Of a stretch of DNA of 64,000 nucleotides, positions 46,984 to 59,962 are shown one piece after another. Origin of the DNA: Elymus sibiricus. Its lineage: Eukaryota; Streptophyta; Magnoliopsida; Poales; Poaceae. Every line of letters starts with the position of its first letter. Position 1 is the stretch's first letter. Below the pieces are notes generated by a model, which was not told the DNA's origin, did not search any database, and was given only the letters and a program-made list of their open reading frames with translations. The stretch lies in contig CM077673.1 of NCBI GenBank assembly GCA_039707655.1, positions 271,506,288 to 271,570,287 on the forward strand. The letters run 5' to 3'. Position numbers and translations under genes: made by a program.

Positions 46984-47454
46984 TGTCGGTGTCAAAACCG
47001 GCGGATCTCGGGTAGGGGGTCCCGAGCTGCGAGACTAGGATCGATGGTAAGAAAGGGATGAAGGAGACGATGTTTACCCAGGTTCGGGCCCTCCTATGGA
47101 GGTAAAACCCTACGTCCTGCTTGATTATATTGATGGTATGAAGGTTACAGAGTTGATCTACCTCGAGATCGACTAGCTAAAACCCTAGATGAGTTTCTGT
47201 GTCCTATGATCTAAAACCCTCCCGGTTTATATAGACACCGGGGGTACTAGGGTTTACACATGGTGGGCCTCCTGCCGAGGATGGAGATTGCGATTTCCTC
47301 CTCTTGACCTGGAGTGCACGACGCGCCTTCGGGGCTTCCTTCTGGTAAGTGGAGTCTTGATGTGTCCGGCCATTCTTCAAAGTATGGCCCGTCAAGCCGG
47401 CCTATTGAGAAACGAGCCGGCAGCCCGAGGACCCCTAAATCCGGGACTCCCTCA
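46984..47454 (-). repeat. 3' LTR of Gypsy R
   Basis: 471 bp; on the minus strand TGAGGGAGTCCCGGATT...GACACCGACA. A TATA box (TCTATATAAACC on the minus strand) lies at 47225-47236. The left neighbour is not a primer site, and the right neighbour is the purine-rich GGGGGCTAC, so this is the 3' LTR of a minus element. Confidence 0.82.
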
Positions 47455-47463
47455 GTAGCCCCC

Positions 47464-48029
47464 GAACTAGCCCCCAACGCCAAGGGTCTCAGCTCCAGCT
47501 GCTTTGTATGATCAGAGTCTTCGGCTTGCGGGGCGAGTTCTTCTTCCCCTTCCATGATCAGCTGAGACTAGTTCGGCCTCAGATGACACGTATTTCTTCC
47601 GATCATATGATTGACCGAACACCATGAGTTGCTTAGCCCCGAAGGCCAATCGCCAAAGTGTAAACTGTGTTTTCTGACACCCCCTTCTGACGAAGGGTCG
47701 CAGCCTACCATGACCACCGAGCCAGTTATGAAAACTCGATTAACGGTTCAGGGCTGCCTTTTCAGCGACATGACTTATCAATGCGCAGATCGTGCTCCGT
47801 TTTACACGGGATATGATTAATCTCAACACGCGCATAACAGCACGCATGTCTTGGGAAGCGGAGGGATTCGTGGAGCGGTAAGCGAGGCTAATCGGTGACA
47901 CGTCCCATAAAAAGGGAAAAACCCCAAGGACTATTCACGCTTCCCATTCTCATCCTCCGCCTCCTCAATCTTTCCAAGCTCCGAGAGCCCAGATCAAGTT
48001 TCTCCTCGCCCTTTCCTCCGAGCTTAAGC
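47464..48029. other. Spacer between Gypsy R LTR and antisense gene
   Basis: No supported frame. It should contain the promoter and 5' UTR of the plus-strand antisense gene; a CATAAAAAGGG motif near 47908 could be its TATA element, about 120 bp before the chosen ATG. Confidence 0.5.
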
Positions 48030-51000
48030 ATGGCGGGTTCTGGCTCCAACGGCAAGTGGGAGGCCTCCACGGTCACTGACCAGGATATCCGGGACCTAAC
48101 GCAGGCCGGTTACCTCCCCGCCAACATCTTCCACCGCGCCCCGGAGAAGAACCAGGTGGTTCCCACCCCCAAAGCAGGCGAGAGGGTGGTGTTCGTCCCC
48201 CACTTTATCCAGGGACTGAGCTTTCCGCTCCACCCTTTCATCAGGGGTCTCATGTTTTTCTACGGGCTGGACTTCCACGACCTTCCACCGAACTCCTTCA
48301 TGCACATATCGGCATTCATCATCATCTGCGAAGCCTTTCTGCGGGTCAAACCGCACTTCGGCTTGTGGCTCAAGGTCTTCAATGTCAAGCCAAAGACCGT
48401 GGCCAGTGAGCACGCAGACTGCGGAGGGGCGGTAATCAGCAAGCTCCCCCGCGTCGAGTGGCCTACCGGCACCTTCATCGACACAATCAAGATCTGGCAG
48501 AAGGGGTGGTTTTACATCACTGAGCCAAGGGATGAGAGCTGGGCGGCGCCTGCCGAATTCAGATCCGGACCCCCAACGAGACTGACCTCGTGGCTCAGGA
48601 AGGGCCTTAACTGGGGATCGGATGCTGAGGTGAAGCTACTGCAGAAGCGCCATACCTCGGTGATCGAGGCCAAGGTGGAGCTGGTCAACGTGGTCGAGGT
48701 CATCCTCCATCGCCGCATCCTCCCTTGCCAGCGCCGGGCATCCCCATGTGGGCTTACTGTCCTGACGACGAGCCTACCATGCGCCAATTCTTCCGCACCA
48801 CCCCTGAGAAGCTGTGGAGGTCTTTTTTCAAGCCTTAGAAGAGCTGGCCGGCCAAGGAAGAGGATACAGGCCTTAGCACTGATAACCCACCGACCAAGGT
48901 ACGGTACCATTTAAATCCATTGATTCTGTTTCTTTGGCAAAAAGGTGTGAACACCTTCTCCCTTACTTTCGCAGAAGTGGCTAACCAAAGCCGCGAAGGT
49001 TAACTGCCCGGCTCCACTGCCCAAAGACCCTAGGTCAGAGCTGTTGGCAGCGATGCTCATTGTGGCGCCGTACTCGGCGCCCGAAAAGAAGGAGAAGAAG
49101 AAGGCCAGAGAGGGCCTCCGCATAAAGGACCAGCCAGACGCTGCGTCCGAGGAGAACCATGCCTCCTCTAATCGTGAGGAGGAGCATGAAGACGGGGGGG
49201 GGAGGCGCTTCCCCCCACGCAAGGAAGAGGGCGGCGTCATCGGACGCCATGGCGGACACAGCTCCTCCTGCCCTGAAGAGGGCGCGTCAGGCAAGGATGA
49301 TCCTGCCCGACGATAGCTCGGATTCCGACGCGGGATCCGAGGACTTTGAGAGAGTTCCCCGAAGGAGCTTAAGGGTCAAGCCCCCCGCTCAGAGGTATGA
49401 ATCCGAAGACTCCCGGGTTATTTGTGCGAAGTTTTTCTCGATGTTTTAAATGCAAGCTCATCTTTCAATCCGCGACCCACCACGCGTTCTCCCTACCGTC
49501 CAAATATCGGACGGGGAGTCACCACCCGCCGATCTAGCGGAAAGTGGGACTGCGTCGCACCCCACACCTCTAGGGGCCGCAAAGGATGCCGCGGAGGTGT
49601 CATCCAGCCAGGCTCCGATGGAGCCGAACACGGGCGGAGGAGGTGACCATGCCATGGCCGAGGCTGACGCCATGGCCACCGAGGGCCAGGGAGAGGAAAC
49701 TCCCCGGGCTGCTGAGGACCAGGGGGAGAACATTCCCCTGGTCGCCGAAGAGGAAGGGCAGGGAAATGCCCAGAACCCTCCGAGGACATCTCCGGAGCAC
49801 TCTGTGCCTCCGGAGTTACCGACTCGGTCCCCGATCAGAGATCGGACTGACTGGTCACCACCGATGCCACCAACGGCTGGGAGGCCGGTCATGGAGGAGG
49901 CGCTTGCAAGCGCCCCCATCTCCGAGGATCACCACACTCTTATGAGTGCGGTTTTGCAAGGAATTCAGTCCGTCGATAGCGGACTGAAGGAGGCCTTCAA
50001 TGGTCTCTTGACGAGCTTCAAGGTGAGTCATGTAATAACTTTTCCCGAACAACTTTTAATTTTAAGTTTATGCTATCTTTATATATGTAGTAGCCCCCGA
50101 GCCCCGGATGGGTTTACAAAAACGCATCCGGGGGTCAGATAAAAAGGAATGAACAATGACGTACAAGTTGCGAGTTAGTCCTGCAATGTTCTAAGAGCCT
50201 GTAAGAGGACCGAGCCACGTCCTTGACAGTTCGGGGGATTGGATGTACATAAATAAATGTGGGTTTTTTTTCTTTCTTTTTTTTGCAGGCCTCGTCATCG
50301 GCGGCGGCCGGTAATGCCGCTGAGCTAACCGAATTGAATCGGAAGCTCAGAATCTCCGAAGAGGAGCTTGACAGCCTGAACAAGAGGTTCGACGAGGCAC
50401 AAGGTAAGCTGAATTCTAATATCCGAGCTCTATATTGATAATGATCCGCACTGGTGACCCAGTGTGATTTGCTTCCACAGCTTCAGCAGCGGAGGTTGAA
50501 AGACTCAAGGCCGAGCTTCAGAAAACGAAGCAAGAGGCCGAGGAGAAGAAGACGGCCACCGAAGAGGCAGCAGCCGCGCTTTCCAGCTTGAAGGCTGCAA
50601 CCGCCAAACATGAGGCCCGGGTGGAGGAGGTGCAGCAAGAGCTCAAGGATGCCGGCACAAAGTGCGAGGCCTTTGAGCGGAAAGGCAAAGAACAAGCCGC
50701 CGAGATAGCCGTGCTGAAATCCGAGCTCCAGAAGGAGCGTGTGGACAGGCGGTCCTTCGAGGAGGAGGTTCGCCAAGTCAAGGTTGTCATCGATGGTAAG
50801 CCATATTCGCTGTGATGCACCTTCGACGGTAGCAAATTTGCTTTGCTCACCCAGGTGTGGCGTTCCTTAGGCATACGTGCGGATCTCTAGAAGAGTGCGG
50901 CGGATGCGAACAAGCTTTATGCTTCGCGGGCGGAGGATGATGAGGCCCGGCTATTCTGGGCGCAGTTTGAATCCCCCGAGCGTTCTCCGCTCCTCGTTGA

Positions 51001-51355
51001 TCACATGAAGCAACTGATGGAGATGCACGGAATGGCGGAGCCGGCCATGAAGGACCTCTGCATCCGTCTATGGCCCGATGAGCCGTTGCCGAGCAGCTAC
51101 TTCGGCCTGGTGCGGAAGCTATGTGATGCCGCGCCTTGGGTTGGCGTGCTGAAGCACTCTACATGCATCGAGGGCACGCGGATGGCCTTTGCAAGGACCA
51201 TGGTGCATTGGCCAAAGCTCCAGCCGATCAAGATGGCCACCGCACCTCCGCCACCTGACAAGGGTCATAGGTGCCCCGAGCTTTACTTCCCCCAAGTTAT
51301 GGAGGGTGCTCAGGCAATAGAGGCCCAATGCTCCAAAGATATTTTGTATGAATGA
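48030..51355 (+). pseudogene. Six-exon antisense ORF of Gypsy R (gypsy-type transposon domain)
   Basis: Plus-strand gene opposite to gag-pol. Exons by GT/AG sites: 48030-48898, 48975-49394, 49457-50022, 50289-50403, 50479-50794, 50855-51355. Exon 1 (start MAGSGSNGKW) holds the conserved region PHFIQGLSFPLHPF, RGLMFFYGLDFHDL, KVFNVKP and WQKGWFYI, which I recognise as the plant 'putative gypsy type transposon' domain. Exon 2 is Lys/Arg-rich, exon 3 is acidic and Pro-rich, exons 4-5 are strongly coiled-coil (EELDSLNKRFDEAQ; VERLKAELQKTKQE), and exon 6 ends EAQCSKDILYE. Breaks: a frameshift near 48745 then TAG, a frameshift at a G9 run near 49194-49202, and a TAG near 50890. The donors AAG|GTACGG, AAG|GTGAGT and CAAG|GTAAGC are good. 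Related antisense ORFs occur in Tat/Retand elements; their function is unknown. Confidence 0.75.
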
Positions 51356-52356
51356 GCGCGATGTAATGTGTCCGAAGACTTTAACGCTTTATACTTAATG
51401 TTGCATGGTTTATCATGTCTTATAAATAGTTTATGTTTATTTAGACTCCTATGTGGCCGGTTCATCTGAAAGCAGCGAGTCGTCGGCTTCAGCCCCCACG
51501 TAGATACTACGCGGGGTGTCTCTGTATCCGCACTTTTACCCTTAGCCGATGTATCGGCGCCCGAAGGCGGTAGTGCGAGCGGGACAAGGCAATCGGACTA
51601 TGGTGCTCTATAGCTTTCACTTAGCCGTGGTAGTGTAGAAAAAGGCGGGGGCCGATGACAAGCCCCCTGTGTTTTGTGATGTTCCGATGTGTTGGGACCG
51701 AAGCCAGCATCACATGGTTTGTACTAACACAACACCCATCGTATAACACGGAATAACCGCTATCGGTTTTTTTGTATGACACTTATGCTCGGATTCGCAG
51801 ACCGGTTCTCGCTTACTATGACGGTCAGTTTTCGGCTTTCTCCCCTGAGGTGCTTGACCAGACGAGCTGGAAGCACAATCGCAGTGGTTCTCCCTTTGCC
51901 CTTTTAGCCGAACGAGTGGAACGTAAGAGGGCAAGCACAGGAGCCGGGCAACCCAACTATTGACCCAAGACATAGTTCGGATCCGATGCATATAACGCAA
52001 AACCCAAGACGCTGAACACATAACAAGTTGTACTGAGGTTCATGGCGATTTTAAATTCGAGCCCCCTGTCTATTAGCCAGTTGCATCGTAATATATACCG
52101 AACAGTTTTCGCAAAAAGCGTTACCAAGAGAAGAACAGAAGATGTATAAAAGACAACGAAGTGACCATATATAATGGTTTTGGACTTGCTCAATAATTCT
52201 TATAACTTGGATTGCCGAAGCAACTGTTTATAGGTAGGTGAAATATAAAATTTACAGAGGGGAGGCTGTACCAGGAGTCTTCGATTGATGACATGACGTT
52301 CTCGATGTGCCTTGTCGCCTAACCGTTCATGTTCCTCTGCGGGGGTTGCATCCTAT
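51356..52356. other. Non-coding spacer of Gypsy R
   Basis: About 1 kb between the antisense gene end and the gag-protease frame end (the two converge tail to tail). No RT or integrase motif was found in any frame. Short frames at 51710-52193 are not convincing. Confidence 0.6.
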
Positions 52357-52802
52357 TCAGAGTGATGCGGTCGCCGAACGGACCTTGGGAAGAAGGTCTT
52401 GAGAAGTCGCCGAAGTATCAATGAGCTTTACGCTTTTTTGCAGGTCCTTGATGGTACCTGTGTTTTGTCCGAGGACGTGTATTGGTATTGGTCGGTCTAT
52501 CCGAACACTAACCATTTGATGGTTGTTCCCCATTGCTGCCCATGGAACCTTGATCGTGAAGTTGTGCCTTCTTGGCACGTGTTTGGCGGCCGTTAGGGCT
52601 ATGCAATGGGGGGGCGTATCTCTATTTCTGGAGAGCAGAGGAATCTGGGAGTTTGGATTGAAACCGAACTCGTTTGTCGACCTTACGGGCCTTTATGGCC
52701 GATTTGGGTGTTTGCCGATCGTCCTCATAATGGAATTCGGCCGCCAGGGCCAACGCATGTTCCTCAGTTTGGAGGGAACGCTCTGTGTTGCCGTTGACGG
52801 TG
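52357..52802 (-). pseudogene. C-terminal part of Gypsy R gag-protease, left of Copia D
   Basis: The minus strand continues the protease-end frame from 61838: ...GPKGVI then TVNGNTERSLQTEEHAL, an acidic/basic tail, a TAG near 52622, and a further frame at 52357-52578 (VRIDRPIPIHVLGQ, TGTIKDLQKSVKL). In autonomous relatives RT would follow the protease; here a stop ends the frame at 52357. Confidence 0.7.
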
Positions 52803-52807
52803 ATGAC
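52803..52807. repeat. Target-site duplication ATGAC, left copy
   Basis: Directly before the Copia LTR at 52808; partner at 61838-61842. Confidence 0.95.
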
Positions 52808-53971
52808 TGTTGGAAATATGCCCTAGAGGCAATAATAAATTGGTTATTATTATATTTCCTTGTTCATCATAATCGTTTATTATCCATGCTATAATTGTAT
52901 TGATTGGAAACTCAAATACATGTGTGGGTACATAGACAACACTGTGTCCCTAGTAAGCCTCTAGTTGACTAGCTCGTTGATCAAAGATGGTTAAGGTTTC
53001 CTAGCCATTGACATGAGATGTCATTTGATAACGGGATCACATCATTAGGAGAATGATGTGATGGACAAGACCCAAACTAAGAACGTAGCATTTGATCGTG
53101 TCAGTTTATTGCTATTGTTTTCTGCATGTCAAGTATCTGTTCCTATGACCATGAGATCATGCAACTCCCTGACATCGGAGGAGTACCTTGTGTGTATCAA
53201 ACGTCGCAATGTAACTGGGTGACTATAAAGGTGCTCTACAGGTATCTCCGAGGGTGTCTGTTGGGTTGGCATGGATCAAGACTGGGATTTGTTACTCCGT
53301 ATGACGGAGAGGTATCTCAGGGCCCACTCAGTAATACAACATCACAATGAGCCTTGCAAGCAATGTGACTAAAGTGTTAGCCACGAGATCTTGTATTACG
53401 GAACGAGTAAAGAGACTTGCCGGTAACGAGATTGAACTAGGTATAGTGATACCGACGATCGAATCTCGGGCAAGTAACATACCGAAGAACAAAGGGAACA
53501 GCATACGGGATTAACTGAATCCTTGACATAGAGGTTTGACCGATAAAGATCTTCGTAGAATATGTAGGATCCAATATGGGCATCCAGGTCCCGCTATTGG
53601 TTATTGATCGTAGAAGTGTCTCGGTCATGTCTACATAGTTCTCGAACCCGCAGGGTCTACACACTTAACGTTTGGTGACGATTAGTATAATTGAGTTATT
53701 ATGTTGGTGACCGAAGGTTGTTCGGAGTCCCGGATAAGATCCCGGACATGACGAGGATCTCCGGAAGAGTCCGGAGGTAAAGATTGATATATGTGATAAT
53801 AGTGTTTTGATCTCCGGAAGAGTTCCGGAGTTCTCCGGAAGGGTTCCGGAATTCGCCGGAAGAAGTTTCGGATGTTTACCGAAGTGTTCGGGTGCGAGAA
53901 CACTTTATATGGGCCAAGGGACAAAAGCCCACGAGGTATTGGAAAGTGCAAAAGTAGTTTTGCTGCCGCGT

Positions 53972-54065
53972 AAGCGGTACTACCGCTTGGTGAAGCGGTA
54001 CTACCGCCCGAGCGGTACTACCGCCCAAGCGGTACTACCGCTTGTGTGAAGCGGTACTACCGCTT
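53972..54065. repeat. Five palindrome units GCGGTACTACCGC in 5' LTR of D
   Basis: Five perfect copies of AGCGGTACTACCGC, about 130-220 bases upstream of the TATA box. Confidence 0.9.
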
Positions 54066-54194
54066 GTGCGCGGCTGTGCACGGTTCGGTAGGGATCCGAG
54101 TTGGGCTCTTTCCCTGCGGGCCAAACCGACCTTGTGCGGGCAAAACCGACCTGGAGGAGGCTTTTACTCCAAGTTTAGACCCCAAGGCTCAACA

Positions 54195-54203
54195 TATAAA
54201 TAG
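54195..54203 (+). promoter_or_regulatory. LTR TATA box of Copia D
   Basis: TATAAATAG, the only good TATA element in the LTR. The same site is at 61372-61380 in the 3' LTR and on the minus strand in element A. By analogy with BARE-1 it should direct the genomic transcript. Confidence 0.75.
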
Positions 54204-54661
54204 AGGGGCAGGGCTAGCACACGAGATACATCAAGATTTCCCCAAGCCGTGTGCGGCAACCCTAACCCTCTAGTTCCTCCGTCATAATCTCCGTAGCGCT
54301 TGGCGAAGCCCTGCAGAGATTGTTCCTCACCACCATCACCACGCCGTCGTGCTGCTGGAACTCAACCACGACTTCACCATCGCTCGCTGGATCGAGGAGG
54401 TGAAGGCGTCATCAAGCCGTACGTGTGTTGAACGCGGAGGTGCCGTCCGTTCGGCGCTAGTTCGTGATCGGATCGAGGGACGACTTGCGATTTGGATCGC
54501 GGAGACGTTCGACTACATCAACCGCGTTTCTTAAACGCTTCCGCTTAGCGATCTACAAGGGTATGTAGATTTACTCTCCCTCTCGTAGATGCTCATCACC
54601 ATGGATAGATCTTGTGTGTGCGTAGGAAAATTTTTGTTTCCCATGCAACGTTCCCCAACAG

Positions 54662-54678
54662 TGGCATCATGAGCCAGG
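54662..54678 (+). other. Primer-binding site of Copia D
   Basis: TGGCATCATGAGCCAGG one base after the LTR, a variant of the initiator-Met primer site. The leader 54679-55928 is non-coding; relative to A it has an insertion-like difference around 55200-55260 (TGTATGACCTGCGTGTCAAT). Confidence 0.75.
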
Positions 54679-55928
54679 TCTATGCGTAGATGAGATCTCG
54701 AGTAGAACACAAACGAGTTGTGGGCGTGGGTGTATACATATTGCTTGCCGTTACTAGTTGATATTTGATTCGGCGGTACTGTGAGATGAAGCGGCCCGGA
54801 CCGACATTACGCGTACACTTACGCGAGACAGGTTCCTTCAACTGACATGTAACTTCGTTGCATAAAGATGGCTAGCGGGTGTCTGTCTCTCTCACTTTAG
54901 TTGAATCGATTTCAATGAAGAGGGTTCTTTTAGAAGATCAAAAAGCAATCACTACACCACGTTGTGGTTTTGCGTAGGTAAGAACGGTTCTTGCAAACCC
55001 GTAGCAGCCACATAAAATTTGCAACAACAATTAGAGGACGTCTAACTTGTTTTTGCAGGGTATGATGTGATATGATATGGCCAATTACATGATGAGATAT
55101 ATGTGATGTATGAGATGATCATCTGTTGTATAGAATATCACGACTTGCATGTCGATGAGTACGGCAACTGGCAGGAGCCATAGAGTTGTCTTTAATTATT
55201 GTATGACCTGCGTGTCAATCATTAAGCGCTATGTAATGCTTTACTTTATCGCTAAACGTTAGCAATAGTCGTGGAAGCAACAGTCGGCGCAACAACCTTA
55301 TGGCGACACGTTGATGGAGATCATGGTGTCATGCCGGTGACGATGGAGATCATGCCGGTGCTTTGGAGATGGAGATCAAAAGCACAAGTTCATGGCCATA
55401 TCATGTCACTTATGATTTGCATGTGATGTTAATCCTTTTATGCATCTTATTTTGCTTAGGACGACGGTAGCATTATAAGGTGATCCCTCACTTAAATTTC
55501 AAGATAAATTGTGTTCTCCCCAAGTGTGCACCGTTGCGAAAGTTCGTCGTTTCGAGACACGCCGTGATGATCGGGTGTGATAGACTCTACGTTCGCATAC
55601 AACGGGTGCAAGCCATGTTGCACGTGCGGAACACTCGGGTTAAACTTGACGAGCCTAGCATGTACAGACATGGCCTCGGAACACAAGAGACCGAAAGGTC
55701 GAACATGAGTCATATAGTAGATATGATCAACATGAAGATGTTCACCATTGAAACCACCTCAACTCACGTGATGATCGGACTTGAGTTGGTGGATTTGGAT
55801 CATGTTACACTCGAATGACCGGAGGGATGTCAATTTGAGTGGGAGTTTTTTAAAGTAATATGATTAAACTAAACTCATTATCTAGAACAATAGTCTAAGT
55901 TGTCTTTGCTATATTTATGTTGTAGATC

Positions 55929-58900
55929 ATGGCTCGCGCAGTAGCACCCCTAAATTTTAATGCGTTCCTAGAGAAAGCTAAGTTGAAAGATGATGGAAGT
56001 AACTTTGTGGACTGGGCCCGTAATCTAAGGATTATCCTTACGGCTTCCCAGAAGGCTTATGTCCTTGATGCACCGCTTGGTGATCCACCCGCTCCAGTTG
56101 AGTCTCTAGACGTTGTGAACGCCTGGCAGGCTCGTTCTGATGATTACTCAATAGTTCAATGTGCAATGTTGTATGGTTTAGAACCGGGACTTCAAAGACG
56201 TTTTGAACGTCATGGAGCATATGAGATGTTCCAGGAGTTGAAGTTTATCTTTCAGAAGAATGCCCGGATCGAGAGATATGAGATCTCCGATAAGTTCTAT
56301 GCTTGCAAGATGGAGGAGAACGGGTCTATCAGTGATCACGTGCTCAGAATGTCTGGGTACTCCACCCGTCTGGCTGAGTTAGGGATGCCCCTTCCGCCAG
56401 AGGCTATCACTGACAGAGGTCTTCAATTATTGCCACCTAGCTACAAGAGCTTCGTGTTGAACTATAACATGCACGGGATGAACAAGTCAGTCGCCGAGCT
56501 GTTTGCGATGCTGAAAGCCGCTGAGTCTGAAATTCAGAAGGAGCATCAAGTGTTGATGGTCAATAAAACCACTAGTTTCAAGAAAAATGGCAAGGGTAAG
56601 AAGGGTAAATCTAAGAAGGGTGGCAAAGCAGTTGCTGCTCCTGTGAAGAAACCCAAGGCTGGACCCAAACCAGAAACTGAGTGTTTTCATTGCAAGGGAA
56701 CTGGACACTAGAAGCGGAATTGCCCCAAGTATTTGGCTGACAAGAAGGCGGCCAACAACAAACAAGGTATATATGATATACATGTTATTGATGTGTACCT
56801 TACCAACTCTCGTTGTAGTGCCTGGGTATTTGATACCGGTGCGGTTGCTCATATTTGCAACTCAAAACAGGAACTGCGGAATAGACGGAGGCTGGCAAAG
56901 GACGAAGTGACGATGCGCGTGGGAAATGGTTCCAAGGTTGATGTGATCGCCGTCGGCACGCTCGCTCTTCGATTACCGTCGGGATTAGTGATGAACCTAA
57001 ATAAGTGTTATTTGGTGCCTGCGTTAAGCATGAACATTATATCTGGATCTTGTTTATTGCGAGACGGTTACTCATTTAAATCAGAGAATAATGGTTGTTC
57101 TATTTATATGAGTAATATCTTTTATGGTCATGCACCCAATGTGAGGGGTTTATTCTTATTGAATCTCGATAGTAATGATACACATGTTCATAACATTGAT
57201 GCCAAAAGATGTAGAATTGATAATGATAATACCACTTTCTTGTGGCACTGCCGTTTAGGTCATATTGGCGTAAAACGCATGAGGAAGCTCCATGCTGATG
57301 GACTTTTGGAGTCACTTGATTTTGAATCACTTGACACATGTGAGCCATGCCTCATGGGCAAGATGACTAAAACGCCGTTCTCTGGAACAATGGAACGGGC
57401 AAGTGACTTGTTGGAAATCATACATACTGATGTGTGCGGTCCGATGAGCATTGAGGCGCGCGGTGGTTATCGTTACTTTCTCACCTTCACTGATGACTTA
57501 AGTAGATATGGGTATATTTACTTAATGAAACACAAGTCTGAAACATTTGAAAAGTTCAAACAATTTCAGAGTGAAGTTGAGAATCATCGTAACAAGAAGA
57601 TTAAATTCCTACGATATGATCGAGGAGGAGAATATCTGAGTTATGAGTTTGGCAGTCACTTAAGACAGTGTGGAATTGTTTCACAATTGACACCGCCTGG
57701 AACACCACAGCGTAATGGTGTGTCCGAACGTCGTAATCAAACCTTATTGGATATGGTGCGATCTATGATGTCTCTTGCCGATTTGCCACTATCGTTTTGG
57801 GGTTATGCATTAGAGACAGCTGCATTCACTTTAAATAGGGCACCATCGAAATCCGTTGAGACGACGCCATATGAACTTTGGTTTGGCAAGAAGCCAAAAC
57901 TGTCGTTTCTTAAAGTTTGGGGATGTGATGCTTATGTCAAAAAGCTTCAGCCTGAAAAGCTGGAACCCATAGCGAAGAAATGCGTCTTCATAGGATACCC
58001 AAAAGAGACAGTTGGGTATACCTTCTACCTCAGATCCGAAGGCAAAGTGTTTGTCGCTAAAAACGGAACATTTCTTGAGAAAGAGTTTCTCTCGAAAGAA
58101 TTGAGTGGGAGGAAGATAGAACTTGATGAGGTTGTTGAACCTTTACTTCAACCTGAGAGTAGCGCAGTGCAGAAAGTTGTTTCTGTGGAGCCTACATTAG
58201 CTGAAGAGGAAGTTAATGATGATGATCATGAAGCTTTGGATCAAGTTGCTATCGAACCTCGTAGGTCGACAAGGACGCGTACTGCTCCCGAGTGGTACGG
58301 CAACCCTGTCTTAGAGGTCATGTTGTTAGACAACGATGAACCTACGAGCTATGGAGAAGCGATGATGGGCCCGGATTCCGAGAAGTGGTTAGAGGCCATG
58401 AAATCCGAGATGGGATCCATGTATGAAAACAAAGTATGGACTTTGGAAGTATTACCTGAAGGGCGTAAGGCCATTCAGAACAAATGGATCTTTAAGAGGA
58501 AGACGGACGCGGACGGTAATGTCACCGTCTATAAAGCTCGACTTGTGGCAAAGGGTTTTTCACAAGTTCAAGGAGTTGACTACGATGAGACCTTCTCACC
58601 CGTAGCGATGCTTAAGTCCGTCAGAATCATGTTAGCAATAGCTGCCTTTTTCGATTATGAAATTTGGCAGATGGATGTCAAAACAGCATTCCTTAACGGT
58701 TTCCTTAAGGAAGAGTTGTATATGATGCAACCAGAAGGTTTTGTCGATCCAGAGAATGCTGACAAAGTTTGCAAACTCCAGCGATCCATTTATGGACTGG
58801 TGCAAGCATCTCGGAGTTGGAATCTTCGTTTTGATGAGGTGATCAAAGCGTTCGAGTTTATACAAGTTTACGGAGAAGCTTGTATTTACAAGAAAGTGAG

Positions 58901-59912
58901 TGGGAGCTCTATAGCGTTTCTAATATTATATGTGGATGACATATTGCTGATTGGAAACAATATAGAAATGCTGGAGAGCGTGAAGGAATATTTGAACAAG
59001 AGTTTTTCAATGAAGGACCTAGGAGAAGCTGCTTTCATATTAGGCATCAAGATCTATAGAGATAGATCGAGACGCTTAATAGGACTTTCACAAAGCACAT
59101 ACCTTGACAAAGTTTTGAAGAAGTTCAAAATGGATCAGTCCAAGAAGGGGTTCTTGCCTGTATTGCAAGGTGTGAAGTTGAGTAAGACTCAATGCCCAGT
59201 GACTGCAGAAGATAGAGAAAAGATGAGTGTCATCCCCTATGCTTCGGCCATAGGCTCTATCATGTATGCAATGCTGTGCACAAGACCTGATGTCAGCCTT
59301 GCCATAAGTATGGTCGGAAGGTTTCAAAGTGATCCAGGAATGGAACACTGGACGGCGGTCAAGAATATCCTGAAGTACCTGAAAAGGACTAAGGACATGT
59401 TTCTCGTTTATGGAGGTGATCAAGAGCTCGTCGTAAAGGGTTACGTCGATGCAAGCTTTGACACTGATCAGGATGACTCTAAGTCGCAAACCGGATACGT
59501 ATTTATTCTTGATGGGGGTGCGGTTAGCTGGTGCAGTTCCAGGCAAAGCGTGGTAGCAGATTCTACATGCGAAGCGGAGTACATCGCTGCCTCGGAGGCG
59601 GCGAAGGAAGGTGTCTGGATGAAGGAGTTCATGACAGATCTTGGAGTAGTGCCTAGTGCGCTTAACCCAATGACTCTGTTTTGTGATAACACTGGTGCCA
59701 TTGCTCTAGCCAAGGAACCAAGATTTCACAAGAGGACCAGACACATAAAGCGACGCTTCAATTCCATCCGTGATTACATCAAGGAGGACGACATAAATAT
59801 TTGCAAAGTACACACGGATCTAAATGTTGCAGATCCGATGACTAAACCTCTTCCAAGGGCTAAACATGAACAACACCAGAACTGCATGGGTGTTCGATTC
59901 ATTACAATGTAA
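55929..59912 (+). pseudogene. Copia D gag-pol polyprotein with one stop codon
   Basis: A single frame of 1328 codons covers all Copia functions. Gag (residues 1 to about 240) ends with a basic KKNGKGKKGKSKK linker and the zinc knuckle CFHCKGTGH-x-KRNC. Protease has WVFDTGAVAH (Asp near residue 302). Integrase has HCRLGHIGVKRM, CEPC and HTDVCGPMS, with the catalytic-core region continuing to NGVSERRN. Reverse transcriptase has WQMDVKTAFLNG and YVDDILLIG, and RNase H has VDASFDTD, STCEAEY, CDNTGAIALA and HIKRRF. The only lesion is TAG at 56709-56711, replacing the Trp codon of the zinc knuckle seen in copy A. Everything after it (1059 codons from the Met at 56733) is open. Without the stop this would be a full-length polyprotein, so it is a recent pseudogene or a copy whose pol is made only by readthrough. 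Confidence 0.95.
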
Positions 59913-59951
59913 ATCACATAGTGATGTGAACTAGATTATTGACTCTAGTGC

Positions 59952-59962
59952 AAGTGGGAGAC
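59952..59962 (+). other. Polypurine tract of Copia D
   Basis: AAGTGGGAGAC directly before the 3' LTR. Confidence 0.85.

Larger units (their letters stand above)
52808..54660 (+). repeat. 5' LTR of Copia D
   Basis: 1853 bp, TGTTGGAAATATG...TTCCCCAACA. TATAAATAG at 54195-54203. Five-unit palindrome array at 53972-54065. Confidence 0.96.

Noticed and set aside
49458..49945. Long minus-strand and alternative plus frames
   Set aside because: They are shadows of exon 3 of the antisense Gypsy gene in GC-rich sequence.
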